Notes under the pieces: generated by a model
Seen by the model: only the letters and a program-made list of their open reading frames with translations
The model's database searches: none
What the model was told of the DNA's origin: nothing
Shown here: positions 12,385 through 25,480 of the stretch, one piece after another
How positions within the stretch are numbered: the first letter of the stretch is position 1
Layout of the letters: each line of letters starts with the position of its first letter
Translations under genes and position numbers: made by a program
Source: Certhia americana
Taxonomy: Eukaryota > Chordata > Aves > Passeriformes > Certhiidae
Direction of reading: 5' to 3'
NCBI GenBank assembly: GCA_018697195.1
Contig: CM031857.1
Coordinates: 98,093,674-98,157,673, forward strand
DNA length: 64,000 nucleotides

Positions 12385-12727
12385 TGATGCTGTTACTTAT
12401 GAACAGAAACACACAGACTCCAAATAAGTTCATCAGAAGGCTGAAAACAGGAATCTTTATTAACAAAATGGAGCACATTATATAAGGTACTTCACTAAGT
12501 AAAAAATGATTGGTGAATGGGAACATTCACCTTCTCTATTACCATTGGCTAAGTAAGAGAAACAATGTATTCTATATTATGAAAATAGGGATGAAAAACA
12601 CCACCTGTTGTTTTGAGAAAGAATATTGTTTGGAGAGTATGTTTACAAAATTTCCCTTGGGAAGAAAAGTTCCTTCATGACAGGCCTTCCGCTGAAGTTT
12701 GAGAGACGCAGAATTGTCAGCCCCACA
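12385..12727 (-). mobile_element. Solo LTR of an endogenous retrovirus, inserted in the CR1
   Basis: Read on the minus strand the 343-bp unit starts TGTGGGGCTGACA and ends GCATCA, giving the TG...CA ends of an LTR. It carries TATATAA (12478-12484) and AATAAA (12456-12461) close together. This spacing is seen in retroviruses with a very short R region, where the poly(A) signal sits just before the start site. The flanks are AGGGTA (12379-12384) and TGGGTA (12728-12733), a 6-bp target duplication with one mismatch. No internal gag/pol/env sequence is present, so the provirus was lost by LTR-LTR recombination. Confidence 0.75.
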
Positions 12728-12773
12728 TGGGTACCCCTTGGTACTGAGTATGTAAGTTCACATGATTATACTA

Positions 12774-12860
12774 TAGAATCATAGATCATTTAGTACAACA
12801 ATGAACCCAGCACTACCAAGTCCCTCACTAAACCAAGTTCCTGAGCCATTCATCATTAAC
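12774..12860 (-). mobile_element. CR1 3'-end fragment
   Basis: ATAGAATCATAGATCATTTA followed by AACCCAGCACTACCAAGTCC and CACTAAACCAAGTTCCTGAG matches the reverse complement of a CR1 3' untranslated tail. It is a second, separate element beside the nested pair to its left. Confidence 0.65.
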
Positions 12861-15800
12861 TTACATATTAGTTCAGATACCCTACTGCAAGATGTGTGTT
12901 GTATACCCATAATAGTAGAGGCATGGGCTGTAGATTCCCACATCTTATTGAATGTGTATTAATCATAAATACTGAGTTTTTTAGTTTTTAAATGAAAGCC
13001 TGTTATTACTAACCTACATACAAAGTAAAACCACATTTTCTTTCATTAACAGACTTCAGTATTAAGAGTGTTCCGTTTGCAGTTAGTACTTTTTATGTCA
13101 GTCTTCAAGACTGATTAATTGAAGAAGAAATGCTGGACATTGCAAGATGCAGACTAGCTCATGAACTCCAGCACTTCCTGCTTAAAAGGTGCTGTCATAT
13201 GGTGTAACAAGGAAAGTTAATACATTTAGACATGCTTGATTGCTTTTTTTATTTAGTAATGTTCAACATATATGCAAGTATAAAAAAAAAGATACAAAAA
13301 AGCTTGTGTTTGTGGCTGTCTTAAAGGTTTTTCCTACTTTCAAAACTTCCTGTTAAGTTTTTGATATTACAAACTGATAGTGAACAATCAAACACAAAAT
13401 ACTCCTGTATCATTGGAAAATCAGCTTTTTATGTTCTTAAAAAGAAGACAAAAAAAAGTAAACAAGAAGAAGAAAGTGCTAAGTAGAAACCTAACAGAAT
13501 GCAAGACCCCCTATATAGAATAAATTAATAGTTCTTTTCCATTTAGTTGAATTTTTTAATAGATTGAGGTTAAAGAACAAATGCAAGAAAAATAATAAAG
13601 AATCCCAAAATGACCTGTTGGCTCAATTGCTGGAGAGCAGTGATAATTCTAAAAATTATATGCCACTAATCTTGCTTTTTGACATTTAAATTGTCTTTCC
13701 TTTTGGGGCATAAAAATTCATTGTTTTCCTTTAACTTCTCTGTGAGAAAGTGGAGAGGAGTAGCATTGAGAGCTGGCATGCTTGAGAGAGCTGGGGAGCA
13801 GTTGTGGAGCAGTAATCAGTCTTGCATATTGCAATATCTAAGTGGGTAATGATGATTAATGTTCAGCAGGATGCTGTGTGTTTTAGAAATGATGCCTCTT
13901 CTGTTCTGCTCTGTATGCAGACAGAGTCCTGCAAAATGTGTAAGAAAGTAAGGACTATTTGCTTTGGCACAGCCTTGTTAGCACCAGGATTTCTTACATG
14001 CAGGTTGTGTGTTGCTTGCATATTGGAGGTTTTTTTAATTTTGGTTGTTTATACCCTTGATTTGCTCTTGTTTTTGCTAGTAAGTGACTGATACTTTGAA
14101 AAGTAATATTGGGTTTTTTGTTTGTTTGTTTGGGTTTTTTTTTGTTTGTTTTGTTTGGGATTGAAGGGAAGTGTGGCATTGGGGGATTAAACATGGAGTG
14201 GAGTGAGCTGGGAAACTGCTGCAACAGTGTGGGTTAATCCCCAGTCTAGATGTAACTCAGTCACATTCAAACATGACTCATTTGAAAAGAGGGAAGGCTA
14301 GACTGTGAATGATCTGTTGTTTGGCTTTTTTAAGGGCATCTGTATGCATCTGATTCTCTCCGGTATGAAGGGCCACAATTGCAAGTACATGTGCAGTTTG
14401 TCTAAAGTGCTTTAATGCAAACATGTATGTGGAGAGATTGGTTGAAAGGGACATGGCTGCAAAATTAAGTTTTTAAGACTTTGCCCCTCAAAAAGAAGAT
14501 TTTATGGTGTTTTATTGTGTTGAACATGGGAGCCTCTTCCTGCAAAGAAGCTGGGGCCAGATGTGGAAGGAGCCAGGGAAAATTCTGGAGTCCATGAGTG
14601 GGGAACTCAATATGATGCAGTAGCCTAGCCTAGGTGGGAAGACTTCTGTGAAATTACTGCATGATGTCCTGATCCCTGTAGCAAAACATCCCTGATCACA
14701 GTGTTTGGGTTTGAATTTATGCTGGTGAGGACTATCACTGGGACTGGAACTTTGAAATATTGCCATACTATGCCATTGCTCCAGATTGCAGCAACTCAGC
14801 AAAGATAATTTAGTAGTCTGTACTGTGTCGAGCTAATGCATGAGTTACCTGATAGTGAAATATGATCAGTTTTAGGAAATTAAAATGTTTTAAGTGAAAA
14901 TAATTTTTCTCTAGATGTCTGTAAACTGTGGATGAAAATAAGTACAGCATCTGTGTGACAAGAGCCCTGTGTTAATCTGTGATAGCTAAGGTAGGAGTGA
15001 CAGCCTGATGGGAATTGCTGCTTGCAGTAAATATTCAAAGTTGTATAATAACAAACAGCCTGAGGATGAGGTATTCAGGTATTTGACTTTTTGAGAAAAT
15101 TGTTCAGTATTGTCAGTAAGATAATAACACTGTATTTTGAGGCTGCTTAGGCGGTTCTGTAAAATCTGATTATTAATAATGAGAAAAAAAACCTTATAAT
15201 TTTTGTGCATTTTACCTTTCTGCATCTTAAAAATAATTATATTGGTAAGTACTAAACTGACTCCATTTATTAAATTCTTTCTGTAAAACCTTTACTTTGA
15301 ACTACCACTGTTTGAAATAATTCCATTAACAGTGTGGAACACAATGAACTGAAAACTGGCTAACTAGTAATTTTCAAAATAATAACAACGACACAAAAAC
15401 ATTGTTGGAGAAGGGGCGGGTGGTGTGTCCCAAGAAATACCCTGCTGGGTAGGCTTGGGTGAGGGAGCATGCTGTCTCTGGTGTGGCAGAACATGAGGAG
15501 TCCCAGATGCGAGAAGCTATCTTCGTGCTGTCTGTGCAGTCTGTCATACCTGGGTAGCCTTGGTGTTCCAGCACAATGATTGGAATGACATGTGCCTCTG
15601 GACAGCAGGCCCAATTACCCCCATTTTGGAATGAAGCAAGTTGAGCACTCTCACTTCATCCCCTGAAGCGCATATTTCATCTTATGAAGCCCAAAGGGAC
15701 CTCTAGCCCTTGTACTTTTATCTGCTTGCTGCGGGCTGTTTAAATAGGCTGTTCCCTGACTGTGTCCCCGAACTTGTAACTGAGACCTGCCTGTTTCAGA

Positions 15801-16391
15801 AGCATATTTGTTCTTTGCATTCTTGAGAGGTGCCATGGCTCTTGTACTGCTCTTACTCTTGTATTATAGATGAATGTGAGCACCTTCTTTTCTTCTTTTG
15901 TATGAATTTGTCTGACTTCAGTGTCAACTTTTGTCTCTTCTTGTTCTCTTGTGCTCTGAGATTGAAGTGCCTTTTCCAGACCTGCTGTTAGTTTGCATTT
16001 GAGTCACATGCATCTGCTGTTTGATTGTGAATCCAGTCACAGTGTCCAAGCCTCACAGACAGCTGCTTCTCTCTTTTCTCTGGATACACTTTGTGGCTCT
16101 CTGCTGGATCTCTTGGAATATGGAGACCCAAGACTTCACATTTCAGCACTGATCTCAGCTCTTCCTCTCTAAGTGTGGGTCACTTTTCTCTGTCAGTATA
16201 CCTGGGCCTTGCAGTCGTACTCAAGAGCTCCTTTTTTGGGGACGTTCATGTGGAGCTCCTGTGCTGCTGTTGCTGCTGCTGCCCACAGAAGGCCTTTTTC
16301 CAATGCTGTCCTGTGTGTCAGACTTTAATTCACCATCCCCAGTTGTATTATCTTGTGTACATAAATTAAGATTTCTGTCAACTGTCTAAAA
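12861..16391. other. Intron, unique sequence
   Basis: Mostly AT-rich. It includes a T/G-rich low-complexity tract (14108-14160), a GC-richer patch (15400-15620) and a C/T-rich stretch (15880-16330) with a short CTG run at 16263-16282. The last part has faint likeness to antisense CR1 but too little for a call. No gene recognised. Confidence 0.5.
14108..14160. repeat. T/G-rich low-complexity tract
   Basis: Repeated GTTT units and T runs (TTTTTTGTTTGTTTGTTTGG and similar) fill this stretch. Confidence 0.9.
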
Positions 16392-16966
16392 ACTGTAGCC
16401 AGCAGATTGAGGGAAGTGATTCTGCCCCTCTACTCAGCTCTCATGAGACCTCACCTGCAGCTCTGTGTCCAGCTCTGGCATCCTTAGCACAGGAACGACA
16501 TGGATCTGTTGGAGTAATTTCACAGGAGAACCACAAAGATGATCAGAGGGCTGGTGCACCTCTCTTGTGAGAACAGTTTGTGAGGGTTGGGGTTGTTCAG
16601 CCTGGGGAAGAGAAGGCACTAGGTGACAGCACCATTCCAATTCCTGAAAGGAACAAGAGAACTGGAGAGGGACTTTTTACAAGGGTATGTAGTGACAAGA
16701 CAAGGAGGAATGGCTTTGAACTGAAGGTGGATAGATTTAGGTGATATAGAAAGAATTCTTTACAGTAAGTGTGGTGTTCATCAAACTGAACAGTTTGCTC
16801 AGAGAACTTGGGGACTCCTTATCCCTGAAATTGTTCAAGGCCAGGTTGGATGGGGCTTTGAACAATCTGGTCTAGTGGAAGGTGTCCCTGTCCATGGCAG
16901 GGGGGTTGGAACTAGATAATCTTTAGGTGCTCTTCCAACCCAGACCATTCTGTTATTCTATGATTA
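16392..16966 (+). mobile_element. CR1 LINE 3' fragment
   Basis: Typical CR1 words occur in order on the + strand: CACCTGCAGCTCTGTGTCCAG, TTGTTCAGCCTGGGGAAGAG, TTGTTCAAGGCCAGGTTGG, GGTGTCCCTGTCCATGGCAG, and the end TTCCAACCCAGACCATTCTG then TATTCTATGATT. About 575 bp of the 3' untranslated region and the last part of the ORF region remain, truncated at the 5' end as usual for LINEs. Confidence 0.92.
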
Positions 16967-18719
16967 CATGAAAATCTTGGTTTAAACGGCCAGAATAGCT
17001 GCATATCTTCTGCCTTGACCTTCTCTTTTTAGGTACTTCATCCATTGCTTTCTCATCCAAAATTTGCATCAGAGCTTTGTACCCTTAGACCTGCAAGGCA
17101 CCTGTGCTTGAAACACATGGTGATATAAACCAATTCCTGGTTTTTAATTGGTTTGTTTCCATTGAACGCAGTCAGTGCTAAGGGAGCAAGACAATAGTTC
17201 AATGATTAATTTGACTTTAATTTTTATAGTGAGTTCCTAAGTGAAAACCATCTGTAAATCACTACCTTTTGGTAAAGAACTGGTTATTTTTCTCCTAAAA
17301 TTTAATTTTCCTCTTGTATGCACACACCTACACATGCACAATTAAAGTTTTGTACAGATTCCAATGGTAATTTTTAGACAGAATTTTCAAAGTTTTGACA
17401 TTTTAATTTTTTGGTAAACAAAAAACCTTGTTATCATATAAATGAGGGTTTTCCAAAATAACTCAACATTTTGTCTGGAAGAGTTGTGAAAATGAAAACT
17501 ATTTCCAGGCTTATATAATGGGAACAATACAATTAAAAATAGATTAGTCTATTCTATTCTATTGGTTCAACATGGTATATTTTTGGTTTTCTATATTTCT
17601 TTTAAATACTTCCATGTTTCTCTCTGTAGAAAATGTCAACAACACTCTAATTAATTGTTCTACTGTGTAAAGAAGAGTAGGCTTTTTATATATGGGCAGC
17701 ACCAAGCTGCTACTATATATTTACAGAAAATCAATGAGAAAAATCTAGCTAGAGTATTGTCACTTCCCAAAGGAAGTAAAATTTAATTTTCACCAATCAA
17801 AATGTCAGCTTGATGAATGTATGTAAGACTACATATACCAAACTGCAGAGTTCCTTATACTAATATAAATTACAGAGTTATCATTATGCTAATTACATAA
17901 TGCCTAATAAAATAAATTTGACAGTCCTTAATAATTTGGCTTTATTCAAAAAAAGTGATTATTTCCAGTAGCTCCTGGGTATTAAAATCATACTTAACTG
18001 TTCAATGTTCTCTAAAGTGCACTTTAGGGGCTCAACTCAAACATCTGCCTATTCTGTGCCTTCATTTCATTTTCATTAGGTGAAAATTTTAATTCCTTTT
18101 AAGTATTTTTCTGTAAAATACACTTATATTTTGTTTCTTACTGCATTTTTGTTTTCTGGCTTAAAATATTTGCTAATGAGTCTTTATTTTGGTTTTGTTT
18201 ATTTTTTTTTCCTTCCAGAACTTTTAGAATATATATAAAATACACATTTTGTCACTTAAAGCCTTTCAGTTCACTGTTCAGTACTTTTCTCTCCTCACGT
18301 GCATCTCCTGGCATCTGACACATGACAAGTTTTCTCCTAGCACCTTGGGGTGCCCTCCCAAAACCAGGAGAGTGGCAGGAGCTTGCTGCAGCTGACATAC
18401 CATTCATGTTGCCCTGTCCAAACAGTGACAGATTGGCCAGCTCAGCTTCTTAGTTTCTCTCATCTCCCTTTCCCTGATGGAATGGAATCTGGGCCTATCT
18501 CCTCCCAAAGCAGCGCTGGCTCTGGAACAGGCTTCTCAGGCTTGGGCCAGTTGGAAGTTGAAAAATCTGGGAATGGAGATGGCACAACCTCTTGGGGTTA
18601 CTCACTCAGCTGCATTGCTATCATCACGAGTTGATGAACAAAAGAGTTTCTGTTCACCTGCTGGAATCTGGTCTGATGTGTGCCATGCAGAGGGGGACAA
18701 TCTCTTCCCTTGATCTCTG
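16967..18719. other. Intron, unique AT-rich sequence
   Basis: No repeat family or coding signal identified. A GC-richer block starts near 18280 and carries chance ORFs on both strands. Confidence 0.5.
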
Positions 18720-18935
18720 AGCTCTGTCCCTGTTTGTACATCCCAGGAGCTGCAGGATGCCTTTGCTACCAAGGCACAGTGCACCTTTGGGTACTCCAGG
18801 TCATTGATAAGGCTGTTACAGGCCTCAGGACAGACCCCTGCAGTTCTCCCTCCACTTGGTGCTGGTCTCTGGGTGGGCTACAGCTCACTCAGCCTGAGTA
18901 TCCAACCAGCATCTTACCTGTCTGGTTTACTTGAG
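18720..18935 (-). mobile_element. Probable old CR1 fragment (RT region)
   Basis: CAGGAGCTGCAGGATGCC, CCAGGTCATTGATAAGGCTG and GGACAGACCCCTGCAG, followed by ATCCAACCAGCA, echo the antisense of the CR1 reverse-transcriptase region. Divergence is high and the limits are uncertain. Confidence 0.4.
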
Positions 18936-19787
18936 CTCCAGTCTTTTCTCTTTCTTGGTCATTTCTCTGAATATTGCATAAATTCTTATGAGCAATTACA
19001 GTTGTGCTGCTTTTCCTCCCTCTCCCCCCTTTTTTCTTTTTCCAAAAAGAGACCCTGTACGTTGTGAGACAGAGAGAAGAGGAGTGATGTATTAACCTAA
19101 GATTTACTCAAGAGGGTTTTCTATACTGTGGCTCCCATGCTTGTCTTCCTCAAAATATGAACTATTAGTTGCCATAGGCTAAGTAGGATAATTAGGTTCT
19201 TTCTGGGAGGATAGAAAACTAATCACTGTAAGATCCTGCATTGCACAGTTGAACTCTTGGAGCTGTAATGGAGTTTAACAGCTTTTATCTCCACAGTGTG
19301 TTCTTTCAAGCAGATATCATAGAGACTTCACTGACTTTATACTTGGCTTTCCTTTTCTTTGATTATCTGCCATTGGATTCCTGTGTTTGGTGTTGAGGAG
19401 ATGGAGGAAGCTATGAAAGGATCATCAGCTTGAGAGAAATTCTGGAATTTCTAGGTTTCCACAGTACAGACTGCAGTCTGATTTGCATGCTGCTGGCGCA
19501 TTACCTTTGAATAGGTGAGGAAAGGATGGATTTGGTCCTGTTTCTCTTTTTAATGCCTGTTATGGTTGTTGCATTTGTATTAAAAAAATATAAATGGTCG
19601 TGCTCTCATTTCATGATTTTCCTCATTTCTTGAGGAAATCACTGAGTATAAAAACCATTCTGGTTCCATTACAAGAAGTAATGGCAATAATTTACTTGAT
19701 GGTAGAAATCAGAAAAATTTTATTATGAAAACAAACAGAAAGAAAGCCTAAATTTTGTACAGTGGTAAATGTTGAATAAAGGTTAGC

Positions 19788-19841
19788 TTTTTACAAGGTT
19801 AAAATTATTAATTATTTTTACAAGGTTAAAATTATTAATTA
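19788..19841. repeat. 27-bp tandem duplication, two perfect copies
   Basis: A unit starting TTTTTACAAGG and ending TTAATTA occurs at 19788-19814 and 19815-19841 with no mismatch. Both copies are followed by TTTT. Confidence 0.95.
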
Positions 19842-19944
19842 TTTTGTCAACACATTAGCTATAAGGATAGATGTACTGCTCAGTTCAGGAAGACCAACCG
19901 TCAGCCTGCCAGCAAATTATGAAGGCAGAATTGAGCCTTTTACA

Positions 19945-20190
19945 GAGGCATTTACCAGAAAAATGACAGATTATAGTAATAAATTGAAAAAGGGGAGGTT
20001 CAGACTGGATATCAGGAAAGAAAAGCTTTATCATAAGAATAATTAAGAAGTAAAGCAGGTTGCCCAGAGGCTGCGCAGTTTCCATCCTTTGATGTGTTCA
20101 AGACTAAATACAATAAAGCCCTGAGGGGAAACCTGGTTTGACCTTACCTTGGCCAGCAGGTTGAACTAGAGATGTCCACATATCCCTTAA
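19945..20190 (+). mobile_element. Degenerate CR1 LINE 3' fragment
   Basis: AGGGGAGGTTCAGACTGGAT and ATATCAGGAAAGAAAAGC, then GGTTGCCCAGAGGCTG and TTGATGTGTTCAAGACTAAA, follow the CR1 3' region in order on the + strand. The terminal repeat motif is lost. Confidence 0.75.
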
Positions 20191-23100
20191 ACCTGAATTA
20201 CTCTCTGGGATAAGAGTCTTCTTTATGCAAGATTCATATGGCCTGGCTTTAAACTGGATGGGCATTTGGCCTGGGTGAGTTCTGTTTATGCTCTTTGAAA
20301 AGGACCAATTGCTCCACAGCCTTTTGTCATAATTTCCTCCATGTTTAATAGATGCCATTTTTTACCAGCCTGGGTGTACCTGGGTTCTGATTTTTAATTT
20401 CAGGGTCAGAATTTGATTGTGCCTCTAGAAAGGGTAGTTCAGCTCAAACTCTTTTGGTGTCAGAGATTAAAACTCTGGTTGCTGCATTTATAGTCACAAA
20501 TTTACCACAGAAGTCAAACCTATATGCGATTACTGGGTGGTGAAATGAAGCAGTGTCTGGGTAGCCAGAGGATGACAGCAGTTTCTTGTTGGGCCTTTTC
20601 TGAAGATGTAAGAAAAGGTTTTTTACTCAAAAAAATACAGCATCTCAAGTATCAGGGTCCAAGCCTCAAAGGCTCTGCAACATTCAGTAGATTCAAGCAG
20701 TATGTTCAAACAAGCAGGACAGCTAAGAACATGAGGAATTAATTGAACTGAGTGAATTTGTAGAAGTGAATTATGCTGAGACCTGTGGCTGCTCAATATT
20801 TACACTGATTTACTTCGATAGACTTTAAACTGTTACGTAAGGGTTAGCCCCAGTATATGATCTATAGCAAAACCATTAGTCATTACTACAAGGGATAATT
20901 TCATGTTCATTTGATTCTCAGGTGGTATCAGTTGTTCTAAATTTAGAATTCATTCTGTATGCTTTTGTTTCACTAGTTGTACACAGAGTGCATCTCTTTA
21001 TCCATATTAACCATGTCACAGGCTATGTTTTCACTTCTTTCCCAGGCTTCCTTCATTATTAATTTTAAGTACAGCTTTGTGCTCACTTGCTCCTGCTAGT
21101 CTTTCTGCATAATTTTCTCCCTTTTATTATATTCCCAGTCTCTAGAGATGTGATGGTAGCAAGTTATTTAGGTAAGTTTTTCATCATTCAGAACAAAGAA
21201 TTTGTTGAGAAAAACCCCAGATGCTGTCATTGTCTGTGAAATTTGTAAGTCTCAGGACTTATTTTAAAGTTATCATGGATCTTTTGATATTATTACTACT
21301 GTTAATAATATATTCTTCCACTGCCATGAGATAGGCTTCCTCAGCTTTTTTTGTATCAAATTTTCATACTGCCTTCTATGTAGCAGGAGCCACTTCTTTG
21401 TAACTTTTGTTTTGATACTTGTTTTGATATTCTAAAAGGAAATACTCTATTGCATCAGTGATACCTGTTAATTTTATCCCAAAATTATATGCCTCTATAA
21501 TATGAAGCATAACTTACCCACTTAATGCACATGCTTAGTGAATTACGGTACTTCTGTCTTGATTTAAAGGAAGGATCCTGTACTTTAACATTTTTAAAAT
21601 TTGTATCCTCGAAACAGGTGTGTTTTATCTTGCAGAGCTGGGGAAATATATGTAGAATAGATTTCTATATATAGATAGACTTTTATATCTAATATATAGA
21701 AATAGTCACGGTGGTGGGAAAAGTATGAGTTTGGGGAATTCCATAGTTAGGAACAAGAGTTAAACCCTGCTTTGGTGATGAGGAGAGTTTGCTGAAAGAT
21801 TTGGACTGAATTAGGGTTTCATTATTTACACTGCCATCAGTCTGTGTCCTCATTCAATGTCTTTGCCCCACTGAGTTTTAAATACCTCCTGAACTGAGCA
21901 GTGTTGGGATCTCACCTGTAAGACTGAAATTTTCTAAGGCAAGGAGGGCAGGACAGACTCTGTGGTTTGTCAGGTCCCAGCTGACCAGCAGCACATTTTT
22001 TTTTGGCAGGGGGCTGAATGTAGAGGCAGTCACTAGTAAACTACATAGGTTTGCATATGCATGTGCTGTCACAAAAACAGACTACTTTAAACTGAGATTT
22101 AACCTGAGGAATTTTATCTTTTCCACAACATGAAGCATTTCAAAATGGGGAGCCAGATCTTTGCAATCTGGTTAAGGCCATAGTGCCATCTTCATGCTAT
22201 AGTTTTGATTTTACTAGGATGTAGAGTTTTGTTTGCCTTATGGGTGGACACATTTCCTTTGAGCTATGTAAAAGCTTACACCATGTTTTTTAGTTAAAAG
22301 ACTGCCAGCAGCTGGTTCACATTTTCAATTTTTTTTTCTCTTTTGGTAGCTATGAGAATTGTGAATTGCTCTGAGGAAAATACAAATGAATTTTGAATAA
22401 ATTAGAACTATCATTCTGGTTTAAGGAAATATAGAAACATAGCCCATAACTGTAAAGTATTTGCAGGTTCACAGAAGAGCTTGTTCCTGATCATCAGGCG
22501 TTCTTGCAAAATATAGATGTAAATGGCTCATTATTCCCTAAGTAATAAGGAACTTCATTTTAAAAACACTTCAAGAGCGAGAATTACAGTTCATTTGATT
22601 ATTGATATATTCCAACTCTACATCCTACAACTTAGCTTTTTTCTGAAAATATGTTAATTCTTTCTCTAGAAGTTATTGCTTTGTGGCAAAGGTTTTTATG
22701 TTGTAACAGTTGTCTTGCCTAGTGGCTTGATGATGCTGCATCTTCCACCCGTTTCTTCTTGCCTGTCTGCCCTCCCCTTTTCAATGGCAATCAGTCTGCC
22801 TGCTTTTGTTCATTTTGAGCCTTGCCATTTTTCCTGATGGGATGTGGTAGAGCATTTATAAAAAAAAAGAAAAGAAAGAAAAAGAAAAAAAAGCGCTTTT
22901 AAATTACCACTCATAAGAAGGAAAATTACTGATTCCGAGAAGGAACTACTTTGTGGCCTTCCTGTAGGTGCTTCAAAGTGCATTCAGGTAGAGTTGGCAT
23001 TGGCATAGACTTTCTGGTCAAACCAAAGCAGATGCCATGATTGCAGTTGTCATGGCAATAGGCATGGTTGTATTGCCCTATTTAGCCTGTGTAAATCAAT

Positions 23101-25317
23101 TATATATACTTCTGACTATGAAGGCGGATTACAATTCAGAGTGCTGGAACAAAATAATTGCATCATTCAATGCTTGCTTTTTATTATTTCTTCATTTTTT
23201 GTGCTTGTGATGTTGGGATTTGTCTCATTAATTGTTCTTGCAGCAGTAAGCATGGCTCTAATTGATGTTCTCAAAGTGTATCCAAATATTTTGAAAATTG
23301 CCTAGCATTCTCTCTTTTATAGTCACTGGGTTTTATTTTTAAACTAACTAAAACTTAGACCAAGTTTATTATGTATCTTAGGCTTTTTTTTTTCTTCATT
23401 CTTCTCTTTCAAGGGTTCTTTTTAGGGTTGAATTTTCAGTATTCTGCAACAGGTTTGTAATTAAAAAGAAAGGTTATTTTTCCCCTCTTCCAGAAAGTAA
23501 ATGCTTAATTTGGTTTTTGAATTCTTAATTCAGAGGTCTAATGTGCTGAATTGGTAGTAATAGGTCTCATTTGATGAAGCTTTCTGAGAACATGCGTAAG
23601 GGTAATGACATGATGCTCCTAGGTTTGAGTCCCAGCTCATTAAATGGATGCCTTGGAATCCTAGCTGGGCTATTAATTTTTCATGTATTTATACAGTATA
23701 AATGATTAATGTGTGCTCCTGCACTAGAGTCTAAGATTTTGAAATGGGAATAGCAGATGACACAGCATACTTTCAGCTGTGAAAATGTTTCCCAGGGGAG
23801 CACTAAAACCTGAAAAAAAGAGTGAACAGACCAAATGAAGAGTTAAATTACAGAAAATACTTTAGGTTCTTGTCATTTGAAAACATAAATATTGTAACTT
23901 CCTATGAACATTATATTGTTTCCTACAGATGTAGGAAAACCCAGGTATTTAATGTCTTGTCAGATAAGGTACTTCAAAAATATCTTAACTAAAGTATAGG
24001 TGGGGTTATTTAGTTAGTTAGTCCTTTCATTTAAATGAATTTCAGTGAGAATTTATGCAGTTGGTAGCAGAGGATTTAATTTACCAGTAGTTCCCTGCTG
24101 GGAGTTATTTTAGGAGTGCTTTTCTCCCATTGCCTTTGAGGAGATGCTGTTTAGGTCTCTGCCAGTTGAGGTGGTCCAGGGAAGCAGCAGGCTTCTGCTT
24201 CTGTGTCTGATAGAAGTTTGCTCTGCTAGCAGACTTCTGAGATATGACCCTGAAATGCACACACATACAGGGCCAGAAGCCAAAGACTGCAAATAAAAGA
24301 GACAGCAAAGACTAGGATGTGCTAGGGGATGGTTTGTGGCCTTGTGCCATTCATTTTCTGCAGCTGATGGCAATTAAAAGTCCTGCAGTTCAGAGGTATG
24401 TGAAGTGTATGACTAATGCAAAGGGCACAAAGTTGTTTGTTTCACAAAGCCATTACAGTAAAGTTCCTTTCGCTTGTTTAATCCTTCACTGTTGTTTCAG
24501 ATGTTTATGTTTTTACAAAATCACAGTGTGAATTTTTTCAAGTTGTGTGGTTGCTCTCAACTATACCTCCTATGAAAAACTTGCTGAATGACATTAGATA
24601 ATACCAGGCCTGAAAAGAATTCTTGTACTTTATTGGAAACTGCCTCAACGCCTGAGTTAAGAAAGGCTTTCTGCTAACACAAATCTATTTGGCTGCATTT
24701 TTTCTGTGGGAGATGTGTGCTCTGCTGTTACCATATTTACTTGTAGAACATTTTTACTCTTCCAGCTTTTTTTTGGTTCTAACATGACAAAATATAGATA
24801 CTTGTTAAAAAAATTAGAAATTCTCACACACTTAGAAAATACTGTCACTGGTCTCCTGACTTTCTTATTAGAGGTTCTCTTGAGTTGCTTCTCAACCTTG
24901 GTTAAACTAAGGAGCTTCTTCAGCCATGTGCTTCTGGAGTGCTGCCTTGGAGAGTGGAGCCTCTTGAAGCTTGGAAGCTGTTGGAGTCAAGTGGGAAACT
25001 CAGTACTGTGTTACATCCAAAACTGAATTATGCTGATAGTGTAAGAGGTTTGCAACCTTGCTTTCTCTCATCAAGGCTTCCTTCCTTTTGAGGGTCTCTC
25101 AGGAGATGCATCTTGCCTCTTGTCCTGTTTGAAGTAACTCCTCTTCTGCCTCTGTCTTCAGTGTACTTCCTGGGAGTCCCTGAATTGTAACTGAAGCATA
25201 GAGTAGTTTCATACACATACAGGCACCAATTTGTCTTACACTACTTTTGTATTAAATATGTCTACTCTAAATAAGTACCAAATTACCTATCTGTTATTTA
25301 TATTTCATAGGACTGAA
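20191..25317. other. Intron, unique sequence
   Basis: AT-rich sequence without recognised genes. It holds an A-rich purine tract at 22860-22892. The segment around 22940-23290 is rich in homeobox-like TAATTA words and could hold a conserved non-coding element, which cannot be tested here. An inverted repeat of 12 bp (21661-21672 and 21692-21703) is AT-only apart from one C-G pair. Confidence 0.5.
22860..22892. repeat. A-rich purine tract
   Basis: Interrupted poly-A with single G residues, ending AAAAAAAAGCGC. Confidence 0.9.
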
Positions 25318-25480
25318 CTTCAGAATCACAGGAATGATGGAGGCTGGAAGGACCTCTGGAGGTCACCTTGTCAAATCCTTTTCTCAGGCAGGGCCACCTA
25401 GAGTTGGTGGCCCTAGACTGTGTCCAGTTGTGTTTAGAGTATCGCCAAGGATGCAGACTCCATCATATCTCCATGCGAAT
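25318..25480 (-). mobile_element. CR1 LINE 3' fragment
   Basis: AGAATCACAGGAATGATGG then GGCTGGAAGGACCTCTGGAG and CAGGCAGGGCCACCTAGAG and GACTGTGTCCAGTTGTGTTT match the antisense tail of a CR1 subfamily whose 3' end faces left. Confidence 0.8.

Noticed and set aside
15880..16330. Faint likeness to antisense CR1 plus a CTG run ending in a splice-like CCCACAG
   Set aside because: Matches are too scattered to support an element, and no open exon with a donor follows.
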